64,000 nt of DNA, taken from VRUE01 sp963796705. Its GTDB lineage: Bacteria; Actinomycetota; Thermoleophilia; Solirubrobacterales; 70-9. Location: assembly GCA_963796705.1 (NCBI GenBank), contig CAWCMK010000008.1:1-64000 (forward strand), in the 5' to 3' direction. This document shows, one piece after another, positions 33,962-42,200 of this stretch (position 1 is its first letter; every line of letters starts with the position of its first letter). The position numbers were made by a program, and so were the translations under genes. The notes beneath the pieces were generated by a model. That model ran no database searches, was not told where the DNA came from, and saw nothing but the letters and a program-made list of their open reading frames with translations.

Positions 33962-35529
33962 GCAAAGAGATCGTCGACGCTGTCCGGGCGCTCGAGCAGG
34001 AAAAGGGGATCTCCGCCGACAAGTTGATGGACGCGCTCGCCGACGCGCTGCTCTCGGCCTACAAGAAAACCCCCGGGGCAGCGAAATACGCGCGCGTTGA
34101 CCTCGACCACGCGACCGGTGACTTCCGCGTCTTTGAACTGATCCTGCCGCCCGAGCTGGAGGAGAAGTTGCTCGCCGAAGCGGCCGAGGCCCAGGAGGAG
34201 GAAGAGCGCCAGGTCGACCCCGAGACCGGCGAGCTGCGCGAGCCCGAGGAGCCCGAGGTGGACCCGGCGATGATCGCTCCCTATGAGGACCAGATCGAGA
34301 CCCGCGACGTGACCCCCGATGACTTCGGCCGGATCGCCGCCCAGACCGCCAAGCAGGTGATCCTGCAGCGGATCCGCGAGGCCGAACGGATGATGATGTA
34401 TGAGGAGTACCAGGACCGGGTCGGGGAGCTGATCACGGGGATCATCCAGCAGTCCGACAAGCGCTACACGCTGGTCCAGCTGCGCGAGCGGGTCGAGGCG
34501 CTGCTGCCCAAGTCAGAGCAGGTCTACAACGAGCGCTATGACCACGGAATGCGGGTCAAGGCGGTGATCACCGACGTCTCGGACTCGACCAAAGGACCGG
34601 CGATCGTCGTCTCGCGCCGCTCGCCGGAGCTGATCAAGAAGCTCTTTGAAATGGAGGTCCCCGAGATCGCCGACCGGCTCGTGGAGATCGTTGGCGTCGC
34701 CCGCGAGCCCGGCTACCGCTCAAAGATCGCCGTGATCTCCCATACCGAAGGGGTCGACCCGGTGGGCGCCTGCGTGGGCCCGCGCGGTTCGCGGGTGCGA
34801 ATGGTCGTCTCGGAGCTGCGTGGCGAGAAGATCGACATCATCCCCCACAACGATGAGCCCGCCCGCTTCGTCGCCAAGGCGCTCTCCCCGGCGCGGGTGC
34901 GCGAGGTGATCGTCGATGACGAGGAGCGCCAGGCGACGGTGATCGTTCCCGACGATCAGCTCTCGCTGGCGATCGGCCGCGACGGCCAGAACGCGCGCCT
35001 CGCGGCGCGCCTCACCGGCTGGCGCGTCGACATCAAATCGGAGACCGAGTTCGCCTCCGAGGACCAGGAGATCGCGTACGAGGGCGAGGAGCAGGCCGAC
35101 GGCCGCTGCCTGGCGGTGCTCTCCAACGGGCGGCGCTGCCCGAACGCGGCGATCGAGGGCTCGACCTACTGCGGCCTGCCCCAACACCAGGCCCTGAACC
35201 GCTTTGACACCAACCAGCTGGCGGTCGTGGCGTCCCTCTCGGAGGCCGAGGTCGCGATCCTCGCCGACCCCGAGGCCGACGAGGGCCAGGTGAGCGAGCT
35301 GGTCGCCAAGGCCGAGAGCAACTTCGAGGAGGCAGTCGCCGAGGCCGTTGCGGAGGAGGTCGTCGAGGGAGGCCGTCGCCGAGGCCGTTGCGGAGGAGGT
35401 CGTCGAAGAGGCGGTCGCCGAGGCCGTTGCGGAGGAGGTCATCGCCGAGGAGCTCGCCGAGGACGAGGAGGACTCCCCCGAGCTCGACGAGGACGTCCCC
35501 GACACCGGGGCTCTCCCGGAAGCCGATGA
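33958..35529 (+). CDS. nusA: Transcription factor NusA, C-terminal frame disturbed by one base
   Basis: As read, 523 residues. The order is N-terminal RNAP-binding domain (1-~140, with an acidic insert), S1 (RVEALLPKSEQVYNERYDHG), KH1 (VDPVGACVGPRGSRVRMVV) and KH2 (DDQLSLAIGRDGQNARLAAR). Then comes a lineage-type addition CLAVLSNGRRCPNAAIEG, TYCGLPQH (a Cys3-His arrangement, ~381-403), then an acidic tail. Inside that tail a 39-base repeat carries one extra G at 35368. The literal frame becomes an Arg/Gly-rich tail to 35529, while removing one base restores an acidic tail ending at TAG 35657-35659, four bases before infB. The intended protein is probably ~566 residues. Start GTG 33958. Confidence 0.9.
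   Translation: MSKEIVDAVRALEQEKGISADKLMDALADALLSAYKKTPGAAKYARVDLDHATGDFRVFELILPPELEEKLLAEAAEAQEEEERQVDPETGELREPEEPEVDPAMIAPYEDQIETRDVTPDDFGRIAAQTAKQVILQRIREAERMMMYEEYQDRVGELITGIIQQSDKRYTLVQLRERVEALLPKSEQVYNERYDHGMRVKAVITDVSDSTKGPAIVVSRRSPELIKKLFEMEVPEIADRLVEIVGVAREPGYRSKIAVISHTEGVDPVGACVGPRGSRVRMVVSELRGEKIDIIPHNDEPARFVAKALSPARVREVIVDDEERQATVIVPDDQLSLAIGRDGQNARLAARLTGWRVDIKSETEFASEDQEIAYEGEEQADGRCLAVLSNGRRCPNAAIEGSTYCGLPQHQALNRFDTNQLAVVASLSEAEVAILADPEADEGQVSELVAKAESNFEEAVAEAVAEEVVEGGRRRGRCGGGRRRGGRRGRCGGGHRRGARRGRGGLPRARRGRPRHRGSPGSR
35329..35446 (+). repeat. 39-bp tandem repeat, three copies, in nusA
   Basis: Copies at 35329-35367, 35369-35407 and 35408-35446 differ at only a few positions and each encodes EAVAEAVAEEVVE or a near copy. 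One extra G (35368) between copies 1 and 2 shifts the reading frame. The encoded peptide is acidic and probably helical. Confidence 0.9.
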
Positions 35530-35662
35530 GCCGCTCGCCCAGACCTCGATGGAGGGGGCTGCGGTCGATGCCGGGCCGGAGGTCTCAGATGGGCCGATCG
35601 ACACCGGCGAAGACGCGGCCTCGGCAGAACCCCAGCCGGCGGTCGAGGAGGCCGAGTAGGAG

Positions 35663-37891
35663 TTGGCGAAGAAGCGCGTCCACGAGATAGCCAAAGCCCA
35701 GGGCCTCAGCAGTAAGGATCTGCTGGCGGCGCTAAAGGTCGCTGGAATCGAGGCCAAAGCCGCCGCCTCAAGCGTTGAGGAGGCCGACGCGCTGAAGGCT
35801 CTTCAGGCGGCGAAGGGCGACGGCGCCAAAAAGTCCGCTCCGAAGGCAAAGGCCGCCAAGGCGCCCCCGAAAGGCGAGGCGAAATCGGAGGCTGCGGCCG
35901 CGGCGGCGCCGCGGCCAAAAGCCGCTGCCGCCGCTAAGAAACCGGTCAGCGTCAGGGCGGCGGGCGCCGGCGGCTCGACGAAAAAACGCCGGGTCGTGAT
36001 CGACTCACAGGCCGCCCGTCGCGACCAGATGGGCGGACCGCCGCCGCAGCGCCCGCCCCGCCGCCGCGGAGGGCGCCGTCGCCGGCCGCTGCTCGAGGAG
36101 CCGCCACCCAAAGCAGAGGCACCGAGCGAGCCCGAGGCGACCAAGGTCCAGTCGGGAGCCACGGTGCGAGAGGTGGCCGAGCTGCTCGGGCTGGGCAGCG
36201 CCGAGGTGATCAAAAAACTGATGATGATGGGGGAGATGGCGACCCTCACCCAGACCCTTACCGATGAGTCGATCAAGGCGATCGCCGACGAGTACGACCG
36301 CAAGATCGAAATCGTCACGACCGCCGACGAGGAGCCCGCCGCGCCGCAGTTCGAGGACGCCGAGGAGAGCCTCGCCGACCGTCCCCCGGTGGTGACGATC
36401 ATGGGCCACGTCGACCACGGAAAGACCTCGCTGCTTGACGCGATCCGCGAGACCGAGGTCGCCGCCGGTGAGGCGGGCGGCATCACCCAACACATCGGCG
36501 CCTACCAGGTCCACCACGACGAAAAGACGATCACCTTCCTCGACACCCCCGGCCACGCCGCCTTCACCGCGATGCGCGCCCGTGGGGCCAAAGTGACCGA
36601 CATCGCGGTCGTCGTGGTCGCCGCCGACGACGGGGTCATGCCGCAGACCAAAGAGGCGATCGACCACGCCCGCGCCGCCGACGTGCCGATCCTGATCGCC
36701 GTCAACAAGATCGACAAGGAGGGGGCCCAGCCCGACCGGGTCCGCAACGAGCTCGCCGCCGACGGCCTGACGCCGGAGGACTGGGGCGGGGAAACCGTCT
36801 ACTGCGACGTCTCCGCCAAGACCCACGAGGGCCTCGACAACCTGCTCGACATGATCCTCCTCGTCACCGAGCTCGAGGAGCTCGGCGCCAATCCCGAAGC
36901 GCCGGCCTCGGGCACCGTGATCGAGTCCCAGCTTGACTCCGGCCGTGGGCCGGTGGTCAGCATCCTCGTCCAGCGCGGCACGCTGCGGGTCGGCGATGCG
37001 CTGGTCGCCGGTCCCCAGTGGGGCAAGGTCCGGGCGATGCACGACTTCATGGGCGACCGGGTGGAGAGCGCGGGGCCGGGAATGCCGGTCGAGGTGCTCG
37101 GATTTGACGGGGTGGCCGACGCCGGCGAGTTCGTGCAGGTGGTCGAGAACGACCGCCGCGCCCGCCAGCTGGCCCAGGAGCGGGCCAACCGCCTGAAGAC
37201 CGAGGCGCTGGCGCGGCGCAACGCGCGCAAGGTGAGCCTCGAGGAGGTCTTCTCGCGGGCCCAGGAGGGCGACATCAAGGAGCTCAACATCGTCCTCAAG
37301 GCCGACGTCGCCGGCTCGCTGGAGGCTCTGCAGGACGAGATCGCCAAGGTCCCCCAGGAACGGGTCGCGATCAACATCATCCATTCCCAAACGGGCGGCA
37401 TCAACGAGTCCGACGTGATGCTCGCCGCCGCCTCTGATGCGATCATCATCGGCTTCAACGTGCGGCCGCTCGCCGATGCGCGGCGCGCCGCCGAGCGCGA
37501 GGGGGTCGACGTCCGCACCTACTCGGTGATTTACAAAATCACCGAGGATCTGCGCAACGCGATGGAGGGTCTGCTGGAGGCCGTCGAGGTCGAGGAGACG
37601 CTTGGCGAGGCCGAGATCAAACAGACCTTCAAAGCCTCGCGGGTCGGCCGGATCGCAGGCTGCCTGGTCACCGAGGGCAAGGTCACGCGCAATGCGAACG
37701 TGCGGCTGGTGCGCGAGGGGACGGTCATCTGGGACGGCAAACTCGGCTCGCTGCGGCGCTTCAAAGACGACGTGCAGGAGGTCGAGGAGGGCCAGGAGTG
37801 CGGCGTCGTGCTCGAGGGCTACGCCGACGTCAAGGAGGGCGACGTGCTCGAGTTCTACGGGACAAAACAGGTCGAGCAAACTCTCGAGTGA
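35663..37891 (+). CDS. infB: Translation initiation factor IF-2
   Basis: The protein has 742 residues. The N-terminal IF2_N module starts KRVHEIAKAQGLSSKDLLAA. An Ala/Lys/Pro/Arg-rich linker follows (~50-165, including RRRGGRRRRPLLEEPPP), then a second IF2_N-like segment. The GTPase domain has G1 IMGHVDHGKTSLLD, G3 LDTPGHAAFT, G4 AVNKIDKEG and G5 VSAKTHEG; domains II-IV run to EFYGTKQVEQTLE. It positions initiator tRNA on the 30S subunit. The start is TTG at 35663 after TAGGAG, four bases from the restored nusA stop. Confidence 0.96.
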   Translation: MAKKRVHEIAKAQGLSSKDLLAALKVAGIEAKAAASSVEEADALKALQAAKGDGAKKSAPKAKAAKAPPKGEAKSEAAAAAAPRPKAAAAAKKPVSVRAAGAGGSTKKRRVVIDSQAARRDQMGGPPPQRPPRRRGGRRRRPLLEEPPPKAEAPSEPEATKVQSGATVREVAELLGLGSAEVIKKLMMMGEMATLTQTLTDESIKAIADEYDRKIEIVTTADEEPAAPQFEDAEESLADRPPVVTIMGHVDHGKTSLLDAIRETEVAAGEAGGITQHIGAYQVHHDEKTITFLDTPGHAAFTAMRARGAKVTDIAVVVVAADDGVMPQTKEAIDHARAADVPILIAVNKIDKEGAQPDRVRNELAADGLTPEDWGGETVYCDVSAKTHEGLDNLLDMILLVTELEELGANPEAPASGTVIESQLDSGRGPVVSILVQRGTLRVGDALVAGPQWGKVRAMHDFMGDRVESAGPGMPVEVLGFDGVADAGEFVQVVENDRRARQLAQERANRLKTEALARRNARKVSLEEVFSRAQEGDIKELNIVLKADVAGSLEALQDEIAKVPQERVAINIIHSQTGGINESDVMLAAASDAIIIGFNVRPLADARRAAEREGVDVRTYSVIYKITEDLRNAMEGLLEAVEVEETLGEAEIKQTFKASRVGRIAGCLVTEGKVTRNANVRLVREGTVIWDGKLGSLRRFKDDVQEVEEGQECGVVLEGYADVKEGDVLEFYGTKQVEQTLE

Positions 37892-37900
37892 GCGAGTACG

Positions 37901-38248
37901 ATGGCTGCGCCTCGCATGCGCCGCATCAACGAGGTGCTTAGGGAGGTGATCGGCGCAGCGATCAGTTCCGAATTGAGCGATCCCCGGATCGGCTTCGTGA
38001 CCGTGACTTCGGTTGAGACCAGCCCAGATCTCCGCACCGCCCGGGTGCACCTCAGCGTCCTCGGCGACGAGCGCCAGCGTGAGGCGACGCTCGAGGGGCT
38101 GCGCTCCTCCAGCGGCGTGATCCAGGCGCGGATCGCCGCCGAGACGCGGATGAAGCGCACGCCGACGCTCAGCTTCCACTACGACCCGACGGTCGAGACC
38201 GGGATGCGCATCTCGCGGATCCTCGATCAGGGGGAGGGCGGGGGGTGA
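37901..38248 (+). CDS. rbfA: Ribosome-binding factor A
   Basis: The protein has 115 residues with a KH-like fold that binds the 16S 5' region during 30S maturation. Family segments: RMRRINEVLREVIGAAISSE, LSDPRIGFVTVTSVETSPD, ARVHLSVLG and the C-terminal RTPTLSFHYD-like MKRTPTLSFHYDPTVE. Its end overlaps nrnA (GTGA). Start ATG 37901, 9 bases after infB. Confidence 0.94.
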   Translation: MAAPRMRRINEVLREVIGAAISSELSDPRIGFVTVTSVETSPDLRTARVHLSVLGDERQREATLEGLRSSSGVIQARIAAETRMKRTPTLSFHYDPTVETGMRISRILDQGEGGG

Positions 38249-39249
38249 CCGAGGCGCCCGGCGCCCTGGCGACCGAGCTGGAGGGGGTCGCCGCCGAGCT
38301 GCGCGAGCGCGATCGCTTCCTACTGACCGCCCACGAGGGACCCGACGGGGATGCCCTCGGCTCGCTGCTGGGGATGCATCACCTGCTGAGCCAGCTCGGC
38401 AAGGACTCGGTGATGTTTCTCGCGGCGAAGGAGTTCCCACTGCCGATCGAGTACCGCTTCTTGCCGCTCGAGGAGGTCTTCCACGAGCCGCCGGCCGACA
38501 TGGCGGACCGCACGATCGTCTTCCTGGACTGCGGCAACATCGACCGCATGCCGGTCGACTTCCTGAGAAGCGGCGAGAACTTCGTGATCAACATCGACCA
38601 CCATCACGACAACACGCGCTTTGGCGATGCGAACCTGGTCGACACGAGCGCCTCCTCGACGGCCGAGATCGTCTACCTGCTGGCCAACCTGCTGGGTGGA
38701 CAGATCACGCCGGAGATCGCCGCCGCGCTCTACGTCGGTCTGGTCACCGACACCGGTAAGTTCATGTATGAGAACGTCAACGCCAACACCCACCGGGTCG
38801 CGGCCGAGCTGATCGAAGCGGGGGTCGACGTCGGTGACACCTACCGGCGCCTCTATGAGCACGTGCCGCTGGAGAAGCTGCGCCTCGTCTCGCGGGCCCT
38901 GGAGGGGATCGGGCGCTTCTGCGGCGGCCGTTTGGTGACCACCTACATCACCGCCGCCGATTACGAGGCCTCCGGGGCGGGGGAGGAGATGACCGAGGGG
39001 ATCATCGACCACCTGCGATCGGTCGAGGGCGCCCTGGTTGCGGCCCTGGTCCGCGACCAGGCGGCCCGCGGAGGCGCCGCCCGCAAGGTCAGCCTGCGCT
39101 CCAGCGGCGGCGAGGTCGACGTCTCGGCGATCGCCCGCCAGCACGGTGGCGGCGGCCACAAGCGCGCCGCCGGCTTCTCGACGGACCTCGAGTTCGAGGC
39201 TCTTCTCAGCTTCCTCTGCGATGAGGTCAGCGCCCAGCTAGAGGGGTGA
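38245..39249 (+). CDS. nrnA: DHH-family nanoRNase / pAp phosphatase
   Basis: The protein has 334 residues. DHH motifs: LTAHEGPDGDALGSLLGMH (DGDA), FLDCGNIDR, the DHH-type NIDHHHDNTRFGDAN, and GLVTDTGKFMYENV. The DHHA1 domain ends with HGGGGHKRAAGFS. It degrades 2-5-mer RNAs and dephosphorylates 3'-phosphoadenosine-5'-phosphate. It lies between rbfA and truB, as in many actinobacteria and Firmicutes. The first motif has HEGPDGDA where relatives usually have an N or S before PDGDA. GTG 38245 overlaps the rbfA stop. Confidence 0.93.
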   Translation: MTEAPGALATELEGVAAELRERDRFLLTAHEGPDGDALGSLLGMHHLLSQLGKDSVMFLAAKEFPLPIEYRFLPLEEVFHEPPADMADRTIVFLDCGNIDRMPVDFLRSGENFVINIDHHHDNTRFGDANLVDTSASSTAEIVYLLANLLGGQITPEIAAALYVGLVTDTGKFMYENVNANTHRVAAELIEAGVDVGDTYRRLYEHVPLEKLRLVSRALEGIGRFCGGRLVTTYITAADYEASGAGEEMTEGIIDHLRSVEGALVAALVRDQAARGGAARKVSLRSSGGEVDVSAIARQHGGGGHKRAAGFSTDLEFEALLSFLCDEVSAQLEG

Positions 39250-39252
39250 TCC

Positions 39253-39903
39253 GTGGGCGCTGATCAGGGCGCGCTGCTGATCTGTGACAAGCCGGCCGGG
39301 ATCACCTCGCATGAGCTCGTCGCCCGGCTGCGCCGCGAGCGCGGCATGAAGGCGGGCCACGCCGGCACGCTTGACCCCTTTGCCACCGGGCTGCTGGTGG
39401 TCCTGCTGGGAGGGGCGACCCGGATGCAGCGCTTCCTCACCGCCCTGCCGAAGACCTACCGGGCGACGGCGCGGCTCGGCTGGCGCTCGAGCACCGGTGA
39501 CCCCGAGGGTGAGCTGCAGCAGACCGGCCGCCGCCCCGCGAGGCTCAGCCTGCCGACCGGAGCCGTGCGCCAGCGGGTGCCGATGACCTCGGCGGTGCGG
39601 GTCGGCGGCGAGCGCCTCTACAAGAAGGCCCACCGCGGCGAGGTGGTTAAGACCCCCGAGCGCGAGGTCGAGGTCTACCGCGCCGAGCTGCTGGAGAGCG
39701 GCGGCGAGAGCGCCAGCTATGAGATCGAGTGCTCGGCCGGCACCTACATCCGGACCCTGATCGAGTCCCTGCCCGGTGATGCCTACTGCTCGGCGCTGCG
39801 TCGCGTCGCGGTCGGCCCCTTTTCGGTCGATGACGCCGGCGCCGAGCTGGGGCTGGCCGAGGTCGCCGAGCTGGTTCCCGCCGTCGCGGCGGCGCTGCGA
39901 TAG
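39253..39903 (+). CDS. truB: tRNA pseudouridine-55 synthase (short form)
   Basis: The protein has 216 residues; typical TruB has 290-310. It makes pseudouridine 55 in the T loop of tRNAs. Seen: LLICDKPAGITSHELVARLR, KAGHAGTLDPFATGLLVVLL (catalytic Asp in GTLDP), KTYRATARLGWRSSTGDPEG, SAVRVGGERLYKKAHRGE and CSAGTYIRTLIESLP. The protein ends shortly after the catalytic fold, so the C-terminal PUA-type extension is missing. Start GTG 39253, three bases after nrnA. Confidence 0.92.
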   Translation: MGADQGALLICDKPAGITSHELVARLRRERGMKAGHAGTLDPFATGLLVVLLGGATRMQRFLTALPKTYRATARLGWRSSTGDPEGELQQTGRRPARLSLPTGAVRQRVPMTSAVRVGGERLYKKAHRGEVVKTPEREVEVYRAELLESGGESASYEIECSAGTYIRTLIESLPGDAYCSALRRVAVGPFSVDDAGAELGLAEVAELVPAVAAALR

Positions 39904-39911
39904 TTCCGCCG

Positions 39912-40808
39912 ATGGCACCGATCGCGGTCACCCCACTGCCCGACGCCGAACCGGCGCCGCGTCGCGTCGCGATCGGCACCTTTGACGGGGTCCACCGCGG
40001 CCACCAGGCGGTGATCGAGGGCGCCGACACGGTCCTCACCTTCGACCCGCACCCGCTCGAGATCGTCCACCCGGCGGCGCTGCCGAAGCTGATCATGCCG
40101 TTTGCCGTGAAGCGCGATGTGATCGAGGGACTCGGCGTCCGGGAGCTGGTCGTGATCCCCTTCGATGCGGAGTTCGCGCGGCGCAGCGCCGAGGAATTCA
40201 TCGACCTGGTCCTGGTCGAGCGGCTCGGCGCCGAGCACGTCTCGGTCGGTGAGAACTTCCGCTTCGGCGCCAGGGCGCAGGGCGACCCGGAGATGCTGGC
40301 GGCGCGCGAGGAGTTCGAGACCCGCGTCGTGGCGCTGGTCGAGGTCGACGGCGAGACCGTCTCCTCGACCCGGATCCGGGCCCTGATCGCCGCCGGGGAC
40401 ATGCAGGCGGCTCGGCGCTGCCTGGGCGCCCCGTTCATGGTCGAGGGCACCGTCGTGGCCGGCGATCGGCGCGGCCGTGAGCTCGGCTTCCCGACCGCGA
40501 ACATCGTCCCCGATGATCGCCTCGCGATCCCCGGCCACGGCGTCTACGCGGCCTTTGCCAACGGCGCCCCGGCGGCGGTCAACGTCGGCGTGCGCCCGAC
40601 CTTTGAGAGCGGCCGCGGGGTCCTGATCGAGACCCACCTGATCGAGCGCGAGGAGGACCTCTACGGCGAGGATCTGCGGGTCGCCTTCCTGCAGCGCCTG
40701 CGCGGCGAGAAACGCTTCGCCGGGGTCGAGGAGCTGATCGCCCAGATGAAGCTCGACGTCGAGGATGCAAAGCGGGCCTGCGCGGAGTTCACCGATCGCC
40801 CTAGCTAG
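39912..40808 (+). CDS. ribF: Bifunctional riboflavin kinase / FAD synthetase
   Basis: The protein has 298 residues. The N-terminal nucleotidyltransferase has IGTFDGVHRGHQAVIEGADT and LTFDPHPLEIVHP, with VSVGENFRFGARAQGD and SSTRIRALIAAGD. The C-terminal flavokinase begins VEGTVVAGDRRGRELGFPTA and includes GVYAAFANGAPAAVNVGVRP and IETHLIEREEDLYGEDLRV. It converts riboflavin to FMN to FAD. It ends the rimP operon; a small perfect hairpin AGAGCCGCAGGCTCT follows the stop. Confidence 0.95.
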   Translation: MAPIAVTPLPDAEPAPRRVAIGTFDGVHRGHQAVIEGADTVLTFDPHPLEIVHPAALPKLIMPFAVKRDVIEGLGVRELVVIPFDAEFARRSAEEFIDLVLVERLGAEHVSVGENFRFGARAQGDPEMLAAREEFETRVVALVEVDGETVSSTRIRALIAAGDMQAARRCLGAPFMVEGTVVAGDRRGRELGFPTANIVPDDRLAIPGHGVYAAFANGAPAAVNVGVRPTFESGRGVLIETHLIEREEDLYGEDLRVAFLQRLRGEKRFAGVEELIAQMKLDVEDAKRACAEFTDRPS

Positions 40809-40839
40809 AGCCGCAGGCTCTCTGCTAACTTGCAACGGC

Positions 40840-40866
40840 CGTCGCGCCCCAGTGCGCGGCGTTTTT
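40840..40866 (+). terminator. Terminator-like hairpin in the rpsO leader
   Basis: CGTCGCG (40840-40846) pairs with CGCGGCG (40855-40861, one G-U), followed by TTTTT (40862-40866), five bases before the rpsO ATG. It could terminate the ribF operon or serve as an attenuator or S15 binding site in the rpsO leader. Confidence 0.6.
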
Positions 40867-40871
40867 ACGAG

Positions 40872-41141
40872 ATGACCCTCACCAAAGAGAAGAAGAGCGA
40901 GCTGATCGGCAAGCACGGTCGCAGCCAGGGCGATACCGGCTCGGCCGAGGTCCAGGTCGCGCTGATGACCGAGCGCATCAACGAGCTCACCGAGCACCTT
41001 CGCACCCACACCAAAGACCATCACTCCCGCCGCGGGCTGCTGATGCTGGTCGGCAAGCGGCGCCGGATGCTGCGCTACCTCGAGCACAGCGACCTCGAGC
41101 GCTACCGGGCGCTGGTCGCCGAGCTGGGCCTGCGCCGGTGA
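40872..41141 (+). CDS. rpsO: 30S ribosomal protein S15
   Basis: The protein has 89 residues. It begins MTLTKEKKSELIGKHGRSQG, then DTGSAEVQVALMTERINELT, HLRTHTKDHHSRRGLLMLVG and KRRRMLRYL, all canonical S15 (binds the 16S central domain). ATG 40872 is the homology start; the frame upstream is only leader. There is a terminator-like hairpin in the leader. Confidence 0.97.
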   Translation: MTLTKEKKSELIGKHGRSQGDTGSAEVQVALMTERINELTEHLRTHTKDHHSRRGLLMLVGKRRRMLRYLEHSDLERYRALVAELGLRR

Positions 41142-41157
41142 GCCCCGACCCGGTCTC

Positions 41158-41610
41158 ATGATCGGCGTCGGTGAGAGGGCCCCCGAGTTCAGCCTGCGAA
41201 ACCAGGATGGCGAGGACGTCTCGCTGGCCGACTTCCGCGGCACCAAGGTCCTGCTCGTCTTCTACCCGTTCGACTTCAGCCCGGTCTGCTCAGACCAGCT
41301 CTCCGTCTACCAGGAGGTGAAGCCCGAAATCGAGGCGCGCGGGGTCGAGATGATCGGGATCAGCGTCGATCACCCCTACGCCCACAGGGCCTTCCGGGAA
41401 AAGCTCGGCATCGACACCACCCTGCTGGCCGATTTTGAGCCCAAGGGAGAGGTCGCGAAGGCCTACGGCTCCTTCCTCGAGGCGCTCGGGATGGCCAACC
41501 GGACGCTCGTCTTGATCGACGAGGGGGGTGAGGTGCAGTGGACCCACGAATCGCCGAGCCCCGGTGAGGCGCCGGGCGCCAACCTGATCTTCGACGCGCT
41601 CGCGGGGTGA
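41158..41610 (+). CDS. AhpE/Bcp-type peroxiredoxin
   Basis: The protein has 150 residues with a thioredoxin fold. The peroxidatic Cys is in FYPFDFSPVCSDQLSVYQEV (PxxxxC with the C near residue 41). No second Cys follows within five residues, so it is closer to the one-Cys AhpE group than to two-Cys Bcp. VEMIGISVDHPYAHRAFREK and RTLVLIDEGGEV are family segments. It would reduce peroxides with a mycothiol- or thioredoxin-type partner. Start ATG 41158, 16 bases after rpsO. Confidence 0.88.
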   Translation: MIGVGERAPEFSLRNQDGEDVSLADFRGTKVLLVFYPFDFSPVCSDQLSVYQEVKPEIEARGVEMIGISVDHPYAHRAFREKLGIDTTLLADFEPKGEVAKAYGSFLEALGMANRTLVLIDEGGEVQWTHESPSPGEAPGANLIFDALAG

Positions 41611-41663
41611 GAGCGGCGCTCGCGCCTTGCGAGCGGCGCTGAAGGACCGCAGCCGAGCTCACC

Positions 41664-42110
41664 TTGGCCGACCTGACCAGCACCCCGCCGCCGCCGCCGG
41701 GGCCCGAGGATCACATCCGCGGCGCCGGGGAGACGCTGATCGTCTACGCCGATCTGGCCTGTCCGGTCTGCGCCGGGGAGTGGGCGCAGATCGCCTCGCG
41801 CAAGGCCCGGCTCGTCTTTCGCCACTTTCCCCTGAAGAGCAAGCACCCACGGGCCCCCGCCCTGCACGCCGCCGCCGAGGCGGCCGGGCGCCAGGGGCGT
41901 TTTTTCGAGATGGTCGACTCGCTCTACGCCGATCGGGGCAGGGTCGATGATCCGCATCTGTGGGCCCGCGCCCAGGCGCTCGGCCTCGACCTCGAGCGCT
42001 TTGAGGCCGAGCGTCGCTCGACCGCGGTCGCCGAGCGCGTGCGCCGTGACTTCGAGTCGGGGATCCGCGCCGGGGTCAGCTCCACACCGGCCCTCTTCAC
42101 GGGCAGCTGA
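41664..42110 (+). CDS. DsbA-family thioredoxin-fold protein, short at the C terminus
   Basis: The protein has 148 residues. The redox motif is VYADLACPVCAGEW (CPVC), followed by RLVFRHFPLKSKHPRAPALH and the helical insertion typical of DsbA/NhaA-tail relatives. The fold ends GIRAGVSSTPALFTGS and then TGA, right at the cis-Pro loop (TP) where relatives continue with a last strand and helix of ~15-25 residues. It is thus slightly truncated, but may still fold. No signal peptide, so it is probably cytoplasmic. The start is TTG at 41664, but weakly supported. Confidence 0.72.
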   Translation: MADLTSTPPPPPGPEDHIRGAGETLIVYADLACPVCAGEWAQIASRKARLVFRHFPLKSKHPRAPALHAAAEAAGRQGRFFEMVDSLYADRGRVDDPHLWARAQALGLDLERFEAERRSTAVAERVRRDFESGIRAGVSSTPALFTGS

Positions 42111-42134
42111 GGGTTGCCAGCGCCGGTCGGCATG

Positions 42135-42200
42135 TAGTCTCTCTGCGACAGAGAACGAGAGTTCTGAATCGATATGGCCGCCATCCGGGCGGCCGGAGGT
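42135..42200 (+). promoter_or_regulatory. pnp leader: promoter box, two hairpins and ribosome site
   Basis: TAGTCT (42135-42140) may be a -10 box. TCTCTG/CAGAGA (42140-42154, loop CGA) and GGCCGCC/GGCGGCC (42176-42194) are perfect hairpins, the second directly abutting the ribosome site GGAGGT (42195-42200). Leader hairpins mediate PNPase autocontrol in enterics; here the role is inferred. Confidence 0.5.

Noticed and set aside
36005..38440. An 811-codon minus-strand open frame opposite infB-rbfA
   Set aside because: A mirror of Asp/Val/Gly codon usage in the real genes; no start context or protein motifs.
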